Of a DNA stretch of 64,000 nucleotides, positions 46,991 to 56,495 are shown one piece after another (position 1 is the stretch's first letter; every line of letters starts with the position of its first letter). The stretch covers positions 1 through 64,000 of the forward strand of contig NZ_LAQL01000005.1 of assembly GCF_001026905.1 (NCBI RefSeq), read 5' to 3'. The position numbers were made by a program, and so were the translations under genes. The notes below the pieces were generated by a model. It worked only from the letters and a program-made list of their open reading frames with translations. It did not search any database and had not been told where the DNA came from. This DNA comes from Kiloniella spongiae. Its GTDB lineage: Bacteria > Pseudomonadota > Alphaproteobacteria > Kiloniellales > Kiloniellaceae.

Positions 46991-48274
46991 ATGAGCATAG
47001 GTACAGTAAAGAACGTTGATATGGGAACCATCAAAGCTGGTGACAATTCACTACAGGCATTTGATGTTCATCGCATTCGCGAAGATTTCCCTATTCTTCA
47101 ACGTGAGATCTATGGCCGCCCCCTCGTCTATCTGGACAGTGCTGCATCTGCCCAAAAACCTCGTCAGGTCTTGGATCGGATGCAAGAGGCCTATGAAACT
47201 TACTATTCCAATGTTCATCGTGGCGTCCACAGCCTGAGCCAAACCTGTACCGAAGCCTTTGAATCCGGACGCAATGCTGCTGCACGTTTTATTAATGCAG
47301 AAAGCCCGGATCAGTGCATCTTGACCAAAGGCGCAACTGAAGCAATCAATCTGGTTGCGCAAAGCTATGGCCGGAATTTCCTGAAGGCGGGTGATGAAAT
47401 CATCATTTCCCATATGGAACATCATTCCAACATTGTTCCCTGGCAAATTCTCAGAGATCAAATTGGTATCGAAATCAAAGTCGTGCCAATTGATGGTGAT
47501 GCAAACTTCCTGTTTGAAGAATATGAAAGCCTTTTCAGTTCAAAAACAAAGCTGGTCGCTATTACGCATATTTCCAATGCTGTTGGTACTGTAACGCCGA
47601 TTAAAGATATCATCCGCGCTGCCCATGCACATGGTGCAAAGGTTCTGGTTGATGGCTGTCAGGCAGCCCCGCATGCGCACATTGATGTACAGGATCTCAA
47701 TCCGGATTTTTATTGCTTCTCTGGTCACAAAGTTTATGGACCAAGCGGCGTCGGTATCCTTTATGGTAAAGCGGATCTTCTCAATTCAATGCCCCCTTAT
47801 CAAGGCGGTGGCGAAATGATTGACCTCGTTACCTTTGAGAAAACGACCTACAAAGAAATACCGCATCGCTTCGAAGCTGGAACGCCCGCAATTGTCGAGG
47901 CCATAGGTCTTGGTGCGGCCATTGAATATATAGAAGCACTTGGCAAAGATAATATCGCAGCCCACGAAAACGGCATTCTTGCTTATGCAACAGAACGCCT
48001 GAGCAGAATACCCGGATTGAATATTATCGGTCGGGCAAAAGAAAAAGCCAGTATTCTATCCTTCACCATGGAAGAAGCCCACGCCCATGATATCGGTACG
48101 ATCCTTGATCGCAGGGGTGTTGCGGTCAGGGCTGGTCATCACTGTGCCCAGCCGTTGATGCAACGCTTTGATCTACCTGCGACAGCACGTGCTTCCTTTG
48201 GTATTTATAACACTCGTGAAGAAGTTGATGCGCTCGCTGACGCTCTTGAAAAGGTACGGGAACTCTTTAGCTAA
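46991..48274 (+). CDS. sufS: Cysteine desulfurase SufS
   Basis: SufS removes sulfur from cysteine with PLP and passes it to the scaffold. At 427 residues it is a group II desulfurase. PLP lysine K247 lies in CFSGHKVYGP. The persulfide cysteine C385 lies in RAGHHCAQPL. The N-terminal segment (about 1-22) is longer than in E. coli SufS. No sufE or sufU partner gene is in the operon, so the sulfur acceptor lies elsewhere or is replaced. The stop overlaps the next gene by 1 nt. Confidence 0.96.
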   Translation: MSIGTVKNVDMGTIKAGDNSLQAFDVHRIREDFPILQREIYGRPLVYLDSAASAQKPRQVLDRMQEAYETYYSNVHRGVHSLSQTCTEAFESGRNAAARFINAESPDQCILTKGATEAINLVAQSYGRNFLKAGDEIIISHMEHHSNIVPWQILRDQIGIEIKVVPIDGDANFLFEEYESLFSSKTKLVAITHISNAVGTVTPIKDIIRAAHAHGAKVLVDGCQAAPHAHIDVQDLNPDFYCFSGHKVYGPSGVGILYGKADLLNSMPPYQGGGEMIDLVTFEKTTYKEIPHRFEAGTPAIVEAIGLGAAIEYIEALGKDNIAAHENGILAYATERLSRIPGLNIIGRAKEKASILSFTMEEAHAHDIGTILDRRGVAVRAGHHCAQPLMQRFDLPATARASFGIYNTREEVDALADALEKVRELFS

Positions 48275-48675
48275 TGTTTGATGATGGAAAAAACTTAAGC
48301 GATTTTCTTCCAAAGGCAGAAGAAGGCTTTAAAGCTACAGCCGGAAAACCACTGGACGAGGGAACAGTCTTTGCAAGCAAAGATGACATAATCGATGCCT
48401 TTCAAAGTGTCCACGATCCTGAGATCCCGGTAAACATTTATGACTTAGGTCTCATCTACGGTCATGAAATGGATGAAAAGGGCAATGTTAATGTCAGCAT
48501 GACACTAACAGCCCCGAATTGCCCGGTCGCGGGGGAACTCCCCATGCAGGTCGCAGAGGCTGTTGCCGCTGCGGAAGGTGTCGGGGAAGTGACCGTTATC
48601 CTGACCTGGTCGCCCCCCTGGAACCAGAATATGATGAGTGACGATGCACAACTGGCACTTGGCCTGTTTATGTAA
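48274..48675 (+). CDS. sufT: SUF-associated MIP18/DUF59 protein (SufT-like)
   Basis: This 133-residue protein belongs to the MIP18-like family and helps maturation of Fe-S proteins. The motifs VHDPEIPVNIYDLGLIY and APNCPVAGELPMQVAEAV are typical, with the conserved cysteine in NCPV. The C-terminal WSPPWNQ motif is also typical for SUF-linked versions. It starts within the sufS stop codon and is therefore co-translated with it. Confidence 0.93.
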   Translation: MFDDGKNLSDFLPKAEEGFKATAGKPLDEGTVFASKDDIIDAFQSVHDPEIPVNIYDLGLIYGHEMDEKGNVNVSMTLTAPNCPVAGELPMQVAEAVAAAEGVGEVTVILTWSPPWNQNMMSDDAQLALGLFM

Positions 48676-48691
48676 ATTTTATTTGTATATT

Positions 48692-48800
48692 GTTGTTTAA
48701 CTTAATTTTAGCTCTAGGCGTATAAGAGAGAAATGTAGTTATTTCTACATGAACGATAATACAACCCATGAGATACTGGGAAGAAAGGGTTAAGCTAAAC
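48692..48800. ncRNA. Candidate structured RNA or repeat element, copy B
   Basis: This segment lies between sufT and sufA and resembles 17034-17135 (see that entry). Ends are inverted: GTTTAACTTAA (48695-48705) and TTAAGCTAAAC (48790-48800) pair with one mismatch. A perfect internal hairpin ATGTAG/CTACAT (loop 6) is at 48733-48750. The matching region in copy A keeps a weaker TGTA/TACA pairing with different loop bases. The block GAGAGAAATGTA is identical. A GGGG/CCCC hairpin near 48820-48833 follows. Confidence 0.55.
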
Positions 48801-48883
48801 GACTATAACCTTTTTATTTGGGGTATTTCCCCCATATAGTGATATAGTACAATTAGAAACTGGAAATTAAGAGACATAATCCG

Positions 48884-49255
48884 ATGATGCCAAAACTCAT
48901 CACCCTTACAGATGCTGCCGCAGATCGCGTCAAAATGCTTATGGACCAAAGCCAGGACGAAGCTGTTCTTGGCCTGCGTGTTGGCATCAGCACCAAAGGT
49001 TGTTCCGGTCTCAGCTATGTCGTGGAATACGCCAAAGAACAAAAGAAGTTTGAAGATGTTGTCGAAGACAAAGGCGTCAAAATCTTTATTGAACCAACTG
49101 CCGTCATGTATTTGATCGGCAGCGAGATGGACTTTGTTCAGGATAAATTCCAGAGCTCTTTTGTTTTTAACAATCCAAATGAAGCAGGGCGTTGTGGTTG
49201 TGGTGAAAGTTTTCACGTTGCACCTGAAAGCAACAAAGCTGAATTAATCACCTAG
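48884..49255 (+). CDS. sufA: A-type Fe-S carrier protein SufA
   Basis: A-type carriers accept clusters from the scaffold and deliver them to target proteins. At 123 residues it shows the three conserved cysteines: C40 in TKGCSGLSY and the pair in the C-terminal CGCGESF motif. An intervening element of about 200 bp separates it from sufT, but orientation is the same. It could have its own promoter after the structured element (a TATAGT-rich stretch near 48835-48848). Confidence 0.94.
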   Translation: MMPKLITLTDAAADRVKMLMDQSQDEAVLGLRVGISTKGCSGLSYVVEYAKEQKKFEDVVEDKGVKIFIEPTAVMYLIGSEMDFVQDKFQSSFVFNNPNEAGRCGCGESFHVAPESNKAELIT

Positions 49256-49331
49256 ATTTATCTCTATATCCTCTACACAAAGTTCATCAACTTCTATCAG
49301 AGCTTTAACAAGAAGCCCGTAACTAAAAATA

Positions 49332-50021
49332 ATGCTTTATACATTTGATCCTGCTCCTACCGTAACTCTTCCTGTTGTAGGATCAGAGCTATTGTTTCCT
49401 ATCCGACGTATATTTTGTGTCGGCAGAAACTATGCAGAACACACAAAAGAAATGGGCGGTGATCCCGAAGTTGAAACCCCGATGTTTTTTATGAAACCCG
49501 CTGTTGCTTTAGCCTCAGAAGGTGGACCAATCCCCTACCCAAACGCAACGACTGACCTTCATCATGAAGTAGAACTTGTCGTCGCACTAAAAAGCGGGGG
49601 CAGCAATATTTCGCCAGAGCAAGCTGGTGCTCATATTTTTGGTTATGCAACTGGCGTTGACCTAACCAGAAGAGACTTACAGAAGATTTGCAAAGACAAA
49701 CGCCATCCATGGGATGTGGCCAAAGGCTTCGAGAATTCTGCCCCTTGTAGTGCAATCACCCCTCTCACTGAGGAGCTCGTGCTCTCTGGATCGTCCTCTA
49801 TCTCTCTAAGTGTTAATAATGAGGTTCGGCAACACGCGACACTCGGGGATATGATCTGGTCTGTTGAAAACATTATTTATCACCTGAGCCGCCTGTTTGA
49901 TCTTCGCGCAGGTGATATCATCATGACCGGGACACCCGCTGGTGTTAGCGCGATCAAATCTGGTGATAAAATCAAATGTTCAATAGACGGTCTCTCTGAT
50001 CTCTCTTTCCAGCTGACCTAA
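49332..50021 (+). CDS. Fumarylacetoacetate hydrolase (FAH) family protein
   Basis: This 229-residue enzyme shows the FAH core, including the FCVGRNYAEH start of the domain, metal-binding acidic residues in the DLHHEVELVVAL segment and the MTGTPAGV loop. Family members act as fumarylpyruvate hydrolases, oxaloacetate tautomerases/decarboxylases or related C-C lyases. No pathway partner is adjacent, so the substrate is undefined. It is convergent with cobQ. Confidence 0.9.
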   Translation: MLYTFDPAPTVTLPVVGSELLFPIRRIFCVGRNYAEHTKEMGGDPEVETPMFFMKPAVALASEGGPIPYPNATTDLHHEVELVVALKSGGSNISPEQAGAHIFGYATGVDLTRRDLQKICKDKRHPWDVAKGFENSAPCSAITPLTEELVLSGSSSISLSVNNEVRQHATLGDMIWSVENIIYHLSRLFDLRAGDIIMTGTPAGVSAIKSGDKIKCSIDGLSDLSFQLT

Positions 50022-50056
50022 AATCGATCAGAGACCAAAGGGCCTACCTAAAATTC

Positions 50057-51550
50057 TTATTGATACCCGGCAATTGACAGTAACCTATCAAGATCAATAT
50101 TTTCTTCCATATGCTGTGCCAAAGCATCAAGGGTCATATCAACCTCTTTTTCAAACGACAAAGTACTAACTTCTCTTTTTTTAATGCGGTTTAAAAAGGC
50201 AGCCCTATAACTATCAGACACAAAAAGACCGTGAAGATAGCAACCGGATACCTGCCCAGAACCAAGCTGCACGCCTTCTTCTCTTTTTCCAATGGATAGC
50301 ATTGGCAGAGTGCCATCTGTTTGGTGTTCATCAACTTCAGTTACGCCAACGTGCATCTCGTAACCCGTAATCGGCTCTCCACTAGTGATCTCATGACCGT
50401 GGACTTCCTTAAGCTTCTTATTCCCAGTTAAAACAGTTGTCACTGGTAACAGTCCCAAACCCGGAACGGAAGCAACTTCCCCTTCGATACCTTCAGGATC
50501 AGTAATCAAGGCCCCCAACATTTGATACCCACCACAAATCCCTAGAACCAGCCCACCACGTCTGACATGCGCGAGCAAATCAATATCCCAACCTTGCGCT
50601 CGCAAGAATTCCAAATCACCAATAGTCGCTTTTGACCCAGGTAATATAACCAAATTTGCCTCAACAGGAATAACATCCCCGGGATGAACAAAGGTCAGCT
50701 CTACGTCTTTTTCAGCAATGAGCGGATCAAAGTCATCAAAATTGGAAATGCGTGAAATCAAAGGAACTGCGATACGAATGGTGCCTTTTTTATCAGAGAC
50801 ATTATCTGTTGACGAGACACCAGACTGCACTGACACAGCATCTTCATCAGGTAATTTACGCGCGTCCTTAAAATAAGGCACAACACCAAGAGAAAAAAAG
50901 CTACTCTTTTCTTCTATAATACTTACACCGGACTTAAAAAGACTGAGATCACCACGGAACTTATTAATAATAACGCCCCGAACCAAATCTTTTTCTTCCT
51001 GCGGCAAAAGCACACCAGTTCCGACAATAGATGCAATTACTCCACCTCGATCAATATCACCAATTAGGATTACGGGGACCTGGGCAGCAATTGCAAAGCC
51101 CATATTAGCGATATCACCAGATCTCAAATTTACTTCTGCCGGGCTACCTGCCCCCTCAACCAGTACAATGTCCGCTTCAGCAGCCAATCGATAAAAACTT
51201 TCAAGGACAGTTGGCATCAATTCATGTCGGCGACCCCAATAGTTACCGGTATTCGTATTTCCCCATATCTTTCCCTGCACTATAACTTGAGATCCCATGT
51301 CAGTTTGCGGCTTAAGTAAAACAGGGTTCATATCAGTAGATGGTTCGATACGACAGGCCTTGGCCTGAAGCGCCTGGGCACGACCGATCTCTCCACCACA
51401 TGGTGTCACAGCGGCATTGTTCGACATGTTTTGTGGCTTAAAGGGGCGAACTTTCAGGCCGCGATTAGACAAAGCCCTAGCAATTCCCGCAACCAAAAGG
51501 GACTTTCCAACATCAGATCCCGTGCCCTGAAACATGATTGCGACAGTCAT
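50057..51550 (-). CDS. cobQ: Cobyric acid synthase
   Basis: CobQ amidates four side chains of adenosylcobyrinic acid a,c-diamide with glutamine and ATP. It has 497 residues. The ATP-binding N-terminal half shows GTGSDVGKSLLVAG; the C-terminal glutamine amidotransferase half shows GICGGYQMLG (nucleophile cysteine) and the YEMHVG and CYLHGLF segments (catalytic His/Glu region). No other cobalamin gene lies in the window and no riboswitch precedes it. Confidence 0.96.
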   Translation of the reverse strand: MTVAIMFQGTGSDVGKSLLVAGIARALSNRGLKVRPFKPQNMSNNAAVTPCGGEIGRAQALQAKACRIEPSTDMNPVLLKPQTDMGSQVIVQGKIWGNTNTGNYWGRRHELMPTVLESFYRLAAEADIVLVEGAGSPAEVNLRSGDIANMGFAIAAQVPVILIGDIDRGGVIASIVGTGVLLPQEEKDLVRGVIINKFRGDLSLFKSGVSIIEEKSSFFSLGVVPYFKDARKLPDEDAVSVQSGVSSTDNVSDKKGTIRIAVPLISRISNFDDFDPLIAEKDVELTFVHPGDVIPVEANLVILPGSKATIGDLEFLRAQGWDIDLLAHVRRGGLVLGICGGYQMLGALITDPEGIEGEVASVPGLGLLPVTTVLTGNKKLKEVHGHEITSGEPITGYEMHVGVTEVDEHQTDGTLPMLSIGKREEGVQLGSGQVSGCYLHGLFVSDSYRAAFLNRIKKREVSTLSFEKEVDMTLDALAQHMEENIDLDRLLSIAGYQ

Positions 51551-51845
51551 AAAGCTTCCTGCTCGTCATAAGTAAATGTTGAAGATTTAATATTTTTTAC
51601 AGAGAATCACAGCGACAACCAAGTTTAAAATAGCACAAAATGCGCACAGTAAAGATTACATAAAATTTTCTATAAATTAAAGTTAAATATGAATTTAATT
51701 CATAATTACTTTATAATTAAACAGTATAAATTAAATAAAAAAAATCTATTCTTATATTTTTAACAATTAATATTTTTATTTACTTTTTATTAAGAGATAA
51801 GTGACATCATTGCTACAAGTTTTCGAGGAATAGGAGCCCTGAACG

Positions 51846-52025
51846 ATGACAAATTTTGTAAAAACTTTTCTAACTGACGAATCTGGTGCTACAGCTATTG
51901 AATATGGCCTTATCGCTGCCCTAGTATCAATTGCTGCATTGGGAACCCTAAAATCTTTGGGAACATCGCTTGATACCATTTTCGGTGTGGCTGAATCAGC
52001 CCTTAGCGATGCAGCTAAAAAATAA
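51846..52025 (+). CDS. flp: Flp-type pilin (Tad pilus subunit)
   Basis: This 59-residue protein is the pilin subunit of the Tad pilus. It starts at the ATG at 51846, with an AGGAG site 9 nt upstream. The leader (MTNFVKTFLTDESG) ends at the prepilin peptidase site, followed by ATAIEYGLIAAL with the conserved Glu-Tyr pair. A hydrophobic helix and a hydrophilic end follow. A terminator comes after it, so most transcripts should stop before the cpa genes, which suits the high pilin level needed. Confidence 0.93.
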   Translation: MTNFVKTFLTDESGATAIEYGLIAALVSIAALGTLKSLGTSLDTIFGVAESALSDAAKK

Positions 52026-52052
52026 TCTAAATCACTAGTCCAAAATATGACT

Positions 52053-52088
52053 AAAAAGCCGACAGTAGAAATGCAGTCGGCTTTTTAT
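52053..52088 (+). terminator. Terminator or attenuator after flp
   Basis: AAAAAGCCGAC and GTCGGCTTTTT pair over 11 bp across 12 nt, followed by a T/A-rich tail. It lies 28 nt after the flp stop and 140 nt before cpaB. Confidence 0.92.
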
Positions 52089-52228
52089 TATACACACAAA
52101 TAAATTTAGTGATTTAATTTCGACCTAGTTTTTCCCACTATTACCCACCAAAATCAACCAAATATATTAAACATTCAGAAGCCAATATTTACAAAGCATT
52201 TACCATATAGCCCTATGATAACGCTATC

Positions 52229-53116
52229 ATGGCACGTAAAATTATTCTTATACTCATAGCATTGATGCTAAGTGGTGGTACTGCTCTTCTCGCTAAATCA
52301 TGGCTCGAAGCAAATAGGCGCCCACTACAATCGAACCAAACTGTGGCCGTAGCGCCCCAAGAGTCTATCCAAATTTTAACCGCAAAAATAGATATTCCTA
52401 TTGGTAAATTTATCAGTGAAGATGACTTCATATGGCAAGATTGGCCTGAAGACTATGCATCTGAACATCATTTACTAAAAGACAACTTTAAACTTGAGGA
52501 TCTGATTGGGCGCGTTGCCCGTAAAGAAATTTCTGCAGGCGAGCCTATTAATCTCAAAAAATTTGTCCGACCCGGTGAACGCGGTTTTCTTGCCGCAGTA
52601 CTAAAACCAGGGCACAGAGCATTGTCTATTCCAATTTCAGGAACAACAGGTGTGAGTGGGTTGGTTTTTCCAGGAGACAGAGTTGACCTAATTGTCTCCC
52701 TATCAATAAAAAATGATGAAGATAACTCAGCAACCACACGAAAAGCCAGCGAAACAGTTATGACCAATGTACGTGTTTTAGCGCTTGGTTCTGCTCTCAA
52801 CACTCCCGAAGGCAAGACAAATGCCGGAGCAAAAACAGTCACGGTCGAGCTAAAACCGAATCAAGTTGAAATTGTCTCCGTAGCTAAAATTATCGGCACA
52901 ATATCTTTGGCATTACGTCCGCTTGCAAAAGACGAAGAAGAGTTACAGGAAATGATTGAAACTGGCAATATTGCTGCTGACGGTAGTCCAGAAAAAGGAG
53001 ACAGCTATACTTGGGACTATGAAGCCACACAGGTTTTAACGGGTGGACAAGGACCAACTCAAAGCTCTCTTGTTATTTCAAGAGGAAATTCCTCTGTCAA
53101 AGCAGGAGGAAACTGA
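52229..53116 (+). CDS. cpaB: Tad pilus assembly protein CpaB (RcpC)
   Basis: CpaB is a periplasmic Tad component probably associated with the secretin. The 295-residue protein has an N-terminal membrane helix and a SAF-like domain (about 45-110; KIDIPIGKFISEDDFIW). A RcpC domain follows (TVTVELKPNQVEIVSVA...IGTISLALRP). It is first of the continuous cpaBCDEF-tadBC series and its stop overlaps the cpaC start. Confidence 0.94.
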   Translation: MARKIILILIALMLSGGTALLAKSWLEANRRPLQSNQTVAVAPQESIQILTAKIDIPIGKFISEDDFIWQDWPEDYASEHHLLKDNFKLEDLIGRVARKEISAGEPINLKKFVRPGERGFLAAVLKPGHRALSIPISGTTGVSGLVFPGDRVDLIVSLSIKNDEDNSATTRKASETVMTNVRVLALGSALNTPEGKTNAGAKTVTVELKPNQVEIVSVAKIIGTISLALRPLAKDEEELQEMIETGNIAADGSPEKGDSYTWDYEATQVLTGGQGPTQSSLVISRGNSSVKAGGN

Positions 53117-54498
53117 TGAATTTAGCTTCCTTTTTTCTGTCCTGTGTAACTTTTATTGCATGTTTAAATTTTGCAAACGCACAATCATTTGAAACATTCG
53201 ATACCAACTCTGAGGTTATGGAAATAGAGGTTAGGAAGGGAAAACTTCTTAAACTTCCGCGATCCGCATCTAATATTTTCATCGCAAACCCCGAAATTGC
53301 AGATTTGAACGTAAAGTCGGCAAAGCTTTTATATGTTTTTGGAAAAAAGGCCGGCGAAACAAGTATATTTGCTATTGATACAAACGATCAAGTAATTGCC
53401 AGCATCCCTATAAAAATCACTCATAATCTGGAACTACTTAAAGAAACTCTGGATACAGCGCTTCCTGGCAACAAAATACAGGCGAATACAATCAACAATG
53501 GTATTCTTCTCACGGGGGAGGTTAATAACGCAGTTGATTCAGATAGTGCAAAAAGAATAGCTGAACGTTTTATTGAAGCGGAAACCGAACAGGTTATTTC
53601 GCAAATGAGTGTTCTGGCTTCAGATCAGATCCACTTAAGAGTACGTATTGCAGAGGTAAGGAATGACGTGCTCGAACAATTCGGGTTTAACTGGACAGGA
53701 TCGAGCTTCAATGACGGACAGACGAACGCACTCTTAGGCACAACAACTTCTTCAATCTTAGCAACCAGTCCACCAAATCTACTCGGGGTTACCTCTACCG
53801 TTGGAAAATACTTTAATCTTAATGTTTTAATCGATGCACTCGCACAAGATGAACTGGTCACTATATTAGCAGAACCCAACTTAACAGCCGTTTCTGGAGA
53901 AACAGCCACCTTCTTGGCCGGCGGGGAGTTTCCTGTTCCCGTGGGATCTAACGTGCAAGACGGTGTACGGACAATATCTATTGCCTTTAAATCATTTGGT
54001 GTCAGTCTTGCTTTTACCCCAACAATTGTCTCTGAAAATCGAATATCATTGCGAGTACGCCCAGAGGTCAGTCAACTATCCTCTGATGGTGCTGTCGTAT
54101 TATCAGATCTTGAGATCCCTGCCCTATCTACACGACGTGTTGAAACAACAGTAGATTTGGGATCAGGCCAAAGCTTTGCGATTGCCGGGTTAATACTAAA
54201 CAACCAGACACAAGTAGCGAACAAAGTTCCTGGACTGGGCGACATACCAGTTCTTGGACGATTATTTAAAAGCGAGCGCTTCCAAAATAGTGAGAGCGAA
54301 CTGGTTATCGTTGTCACCCCATACCTGGTAAAACCTTCAAATAATCCAATCGCTCTTCCAACTGATCCATATGTTACACAAACAAACTCAATAACACCTT
54401 CGCAAAAAATTGAAACTGCAGATCCCAAATATTCCGCTCAAGAACAAAATACAACATCTTTACTTCCAAATACCGAGCCAACTTTTATTGTGGAATAA
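53116..54498 (+). CDS. cpaC: Tad outer-membrane secretin CpaC (RcpA)
   Basis: CpaC forms the outer-membrane channel for the pilus. At 460 residues it has a signal peptide (about 1-22), an N-terminal BON/POTRA-like region with SNIFIANPEIADLNV, and a secretin domain. The VPGLGDIPVLGRLF stretch and ELVIVVTPYLV near the end are secretin hallmarks. The C-terminal about 50 residues are low complexity. It is translationally coupled to cpaB. Confidence 0.95.
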   Translation: MNLASFFLSCVTFIACLNFANAQSFETFDTNSEVMEIEVRKGKLLKLPRSASNIFIANPEIADLNVKSAKLLYVFGKKAGETSIFAIDTNDQVIASIPIKITHNLELLKETLDTALPGNKIQANTINNGILLTGEVNNAVDSDSAKRIAERFIEAETEQVISQMSVLASDQIHLRVRIAEVRNDVLEQFGFNWTGSSFNDGQTNALLGTTTSSILATSPPNLLGVTSTVGKYFNLNVLIDALAQDELVTILAEPNLTAVSGETATFLAGGEFPVPVGSNVQDGVRTISIAFKSFGVSLAFTPTIVSENRISLRVRPEVSQLSSDGAVVLSDLEIPALSTRRVETTVDLGSGQSFAIAGLILNNQTQVANKVPGLGDIPVLGRLFKSERFQNSESELVIVVTPYLVKPSNNPIALPTDPYVTQTNSITPSQKIETADPKYSAQEQNTTSLLPNTEPTFIVE

Positions 54499-54501
54499 AT
54501 A

Positions 54502-55236
54502 ATGAAAAATATATTACTCAACAAAGCCGGCTTTTGGATAATTACTTCCCTTAGCGCCTCGGCACTTACAATGGGATGTACTTCGCAAAGAGATTTTGAA
54601 ACGATCCCTCCTGAACAGCAAGTATCACAAGCTGTCGTCAATTTCATGAATATTGGAAGATGGCGCCCAATTTCCACAAGCAAACATACAAAAACATATA
54701 GCTACATAGCTACTGAAGGCTTTTATATTCCAGCTGACTTTGCAGACTCATTGACTCTGGAAAAAGAGCTAAGGAACTTCATTACAAGCTACAAAGTTAA
54801 TAACCAAGATGTGATCATTTTGGATGGTTTAAGAAATGCTGAAGGGGACACAACAAAAGAGTCAAAAAAAGCGATAAACAGTATTCAGTTTTCTTTAAAA
54901 GATCTTGGATATTCAAGCAAAGTAGCAAAAAAACCCATAGCTATTTTTATCCAAGGAACTCATAACGCCGCAATATTAATTCATCGGAAAGTTATTGTTA
55001 CCCCAGAATGTGAGATCAAAAAACATCCAATAGGGGGCAGACCTCCCTTAAGAACATTTGGTTGTGCACAGGAAATCAATCTAGCCAACATGGTCGTTAC
55101 TCCCGAAGCTCTGGATGGAACGAAACCTACAACATCAGCTGATTCTACCGCAGTTGCTCTTGGTGTTGAAAGGTACAGAAAGGGCGAGATTACTCCTCTT
55201 TTGAGTAGCTTAAGCACAAGTGGCGTTTCACAATAA
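54502..55236 (+). CDS. cpaD: Tad pilus protein CpaD
   Basis: CpaD is a periplasmic or outer-membrane component of Tad assembly. The 244-residue protein has a hydrophobic N-terminal segment with a lipobox-like MGCT at about residue 25, so it may be a lipoprotein. The central FGCAQEINLANMV segment is characteristic of CpaD. It lies 3 bp after cpaC and 14 bp before cpaE. Confidence 0.9.
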   Translation: MKNILLNKAGFWIITSLSASALTMGCTSQRDFETIPPEQQVSQAVVNFMNIGRWRPISTSKHTKTYSYIATEGFYIPADFADSLTLEKELRNFITSYKVNNQDVIILDGLRNAEGDTTKESKKAINSIQFSLKDLGYSSKVAKKPIAIFIQGTHNAAILIHRKVIVTPECEIKKHPIGGRPPLRTFGCAQEINLANMVVTPEALDGTKPTTSADSTAVALGVERYRKGEITPLLSSLSTSGVSQ

Positions 55237-55250
55237 GGCGTTAAGTTAAA

Positions 55251-56495
55251 ATGGTTTCAAACGATATAGATGATATTTTTGGCGACCTCACTGAAGAACT
55301 AGATACAACAGCTGAACTTGTTGCTTTTGTAAGCGATGGCCAGACTCATGATGTGGCTTTAGCTGTTTCCAAACAATTGGGATACGCAGCAGAAGTAAGG
55401 GATGGTCAGTGCCAAGATGCAATGTCATATCTCGGTGATAACCCTGCTCCACAGTATTTATTAGTAGATATAGGAAGTGACGAATTATCTGCAGCAACAT
55501 CACTGTTTTCACTTATTACAGCCCTCCCCGAAGGAACAAAACTTATTGCTGTAGGGACGATCAACGACATCGGATTTTATCGTGAAATGATAGAGATTGG
55601 TGTATCAGATTATGTCTTAAAGCCATTAACAGAAAAAGCACTTCTTACATCGATCAATAATGCAGATAAATCCAACGTTGTATATATCTCCAAAGACGAA
55701 GAACTAACACAAAAAGAAAATAATAAAGTCATTATTTTAGGTGCACGTGGTGGAGTTGGCGCAAGCACAGTTGCTGTTAACCTTGCTTGGACATTAGCCG
55801 AAGAAGTAAACGTTAAGACAGCATTACTCGACATGGATATTGAGTTTGGAACGGTAGCACTTACTCTTGATGTTGAGCCAACTCAAGGCTTAAGAGAGGC
55901 TTTGGAAAATCCCGAGCGGCTGGACAGTCTGTTTATATCCAGCACAACTGCCAAGTTGACAGAAAACCTTGCCATTATGGCAACAGAAGAAAACCTAACA
56001 GAGGATCTCTCCTTTACCCACGACGGAATTGCAATCCTAATGGAAGCTTTATCTCGTGAACATCAACAACTTATTGTCGACACTCCGAAATCAGCTGTAA
56101 AATTAAGAAAAGATATCCTTACAGAAGCAGGAATAGTTATTCTTGTCACTGAATACAATTTACCTTGCCTACGTGATACCATTAGAACTCAAAATTCAAT
56201 TAAAGCAGTGAACGAAGAATGTCGGATTATTATTGTTGCTAACAAAACAGGTAACAATTTTTCCGCCATACCAGCCTCTGAATTTGAAAAATCTCTTGGC
56301 ATCGGTGTAGATCTGGAAATTCCCGAAGATATTAAATTATCAATTAAAGCCGCTAACAATGGAAAACCTGCTGTTGCCTTAGAGCCCAATTCAAAAATCT
56401 CAAAGGCATTTATAAAACTCGCAAAACAAATTGCTCCATTTGATGAATCCTTATCGAAGAAAGCTATTTGGCGCAAATTCATCGGCCTCAAGTAA
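55251..56495 (+). CDS. cpaE: Tad localisation ATPase CpaE (TadZ)
   Basis: CpaE/TadZ is a ParA/MinD-type protein that positions the pilus. The 414-residue protein has a receiver-like N-terminal domain (about 10-135; LVDIGSDELSA, YVLKPLTEKA). A deviant-Walker ATPase follows (about 155-390) with GARGGVGASTVAVNLAW. Its stop codon overlaps the cpaF start (TAATG). Localisation role comes from homologues. Confidence 0.93.
   Translation: MVSNDIDDIFGDLTEELDTTAELVAFVSDGQTHDVALAVSKQLGYAAEVRDGQCQDAMSYLGDNPAPQYLLVDIGSDELSAATSLFSLITALPEGTKLIAVGTINDIGFYREMIEIGVSDYVLKPLTEKALLTSINNADKSNVVYISKDEELTQKENNKVIILGARGGVGASTVAVNLAWTLAEEVNVKTALLDMDIEFGTVALTLDVEPTQGLREALENPERLDSLFISSTTAKLTENLAIMATEENLTEDLSFTHDGIAILMEALSREHQQLIVDTPKSAVKLRKDILTEAGIVILVTEYNLPCLRDTIRTQNSIKAVNEECRIIIVANKTGNNFSAIPASEFEKSLGIGVDLEIPEDIKLSIKAANNGKPAVALEPNSKISKAFIKLAKQIAPFDESLSKKAIWRKFIGLK

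Noticed and set aside
51660-51800. CtrA-type site (TTAA-N7-TTAA) upstream of flp
   Set aside because: TTAA pairs occur because of AT richness, but the spacings I found are 8 or 10 nt, not 7.
51551-51845. Possible cobalamin riboswitch upstream of cobQ
   Set aside because: The region is strongly AT-rich and has no B12-box-like sequence or multi-stem structure.
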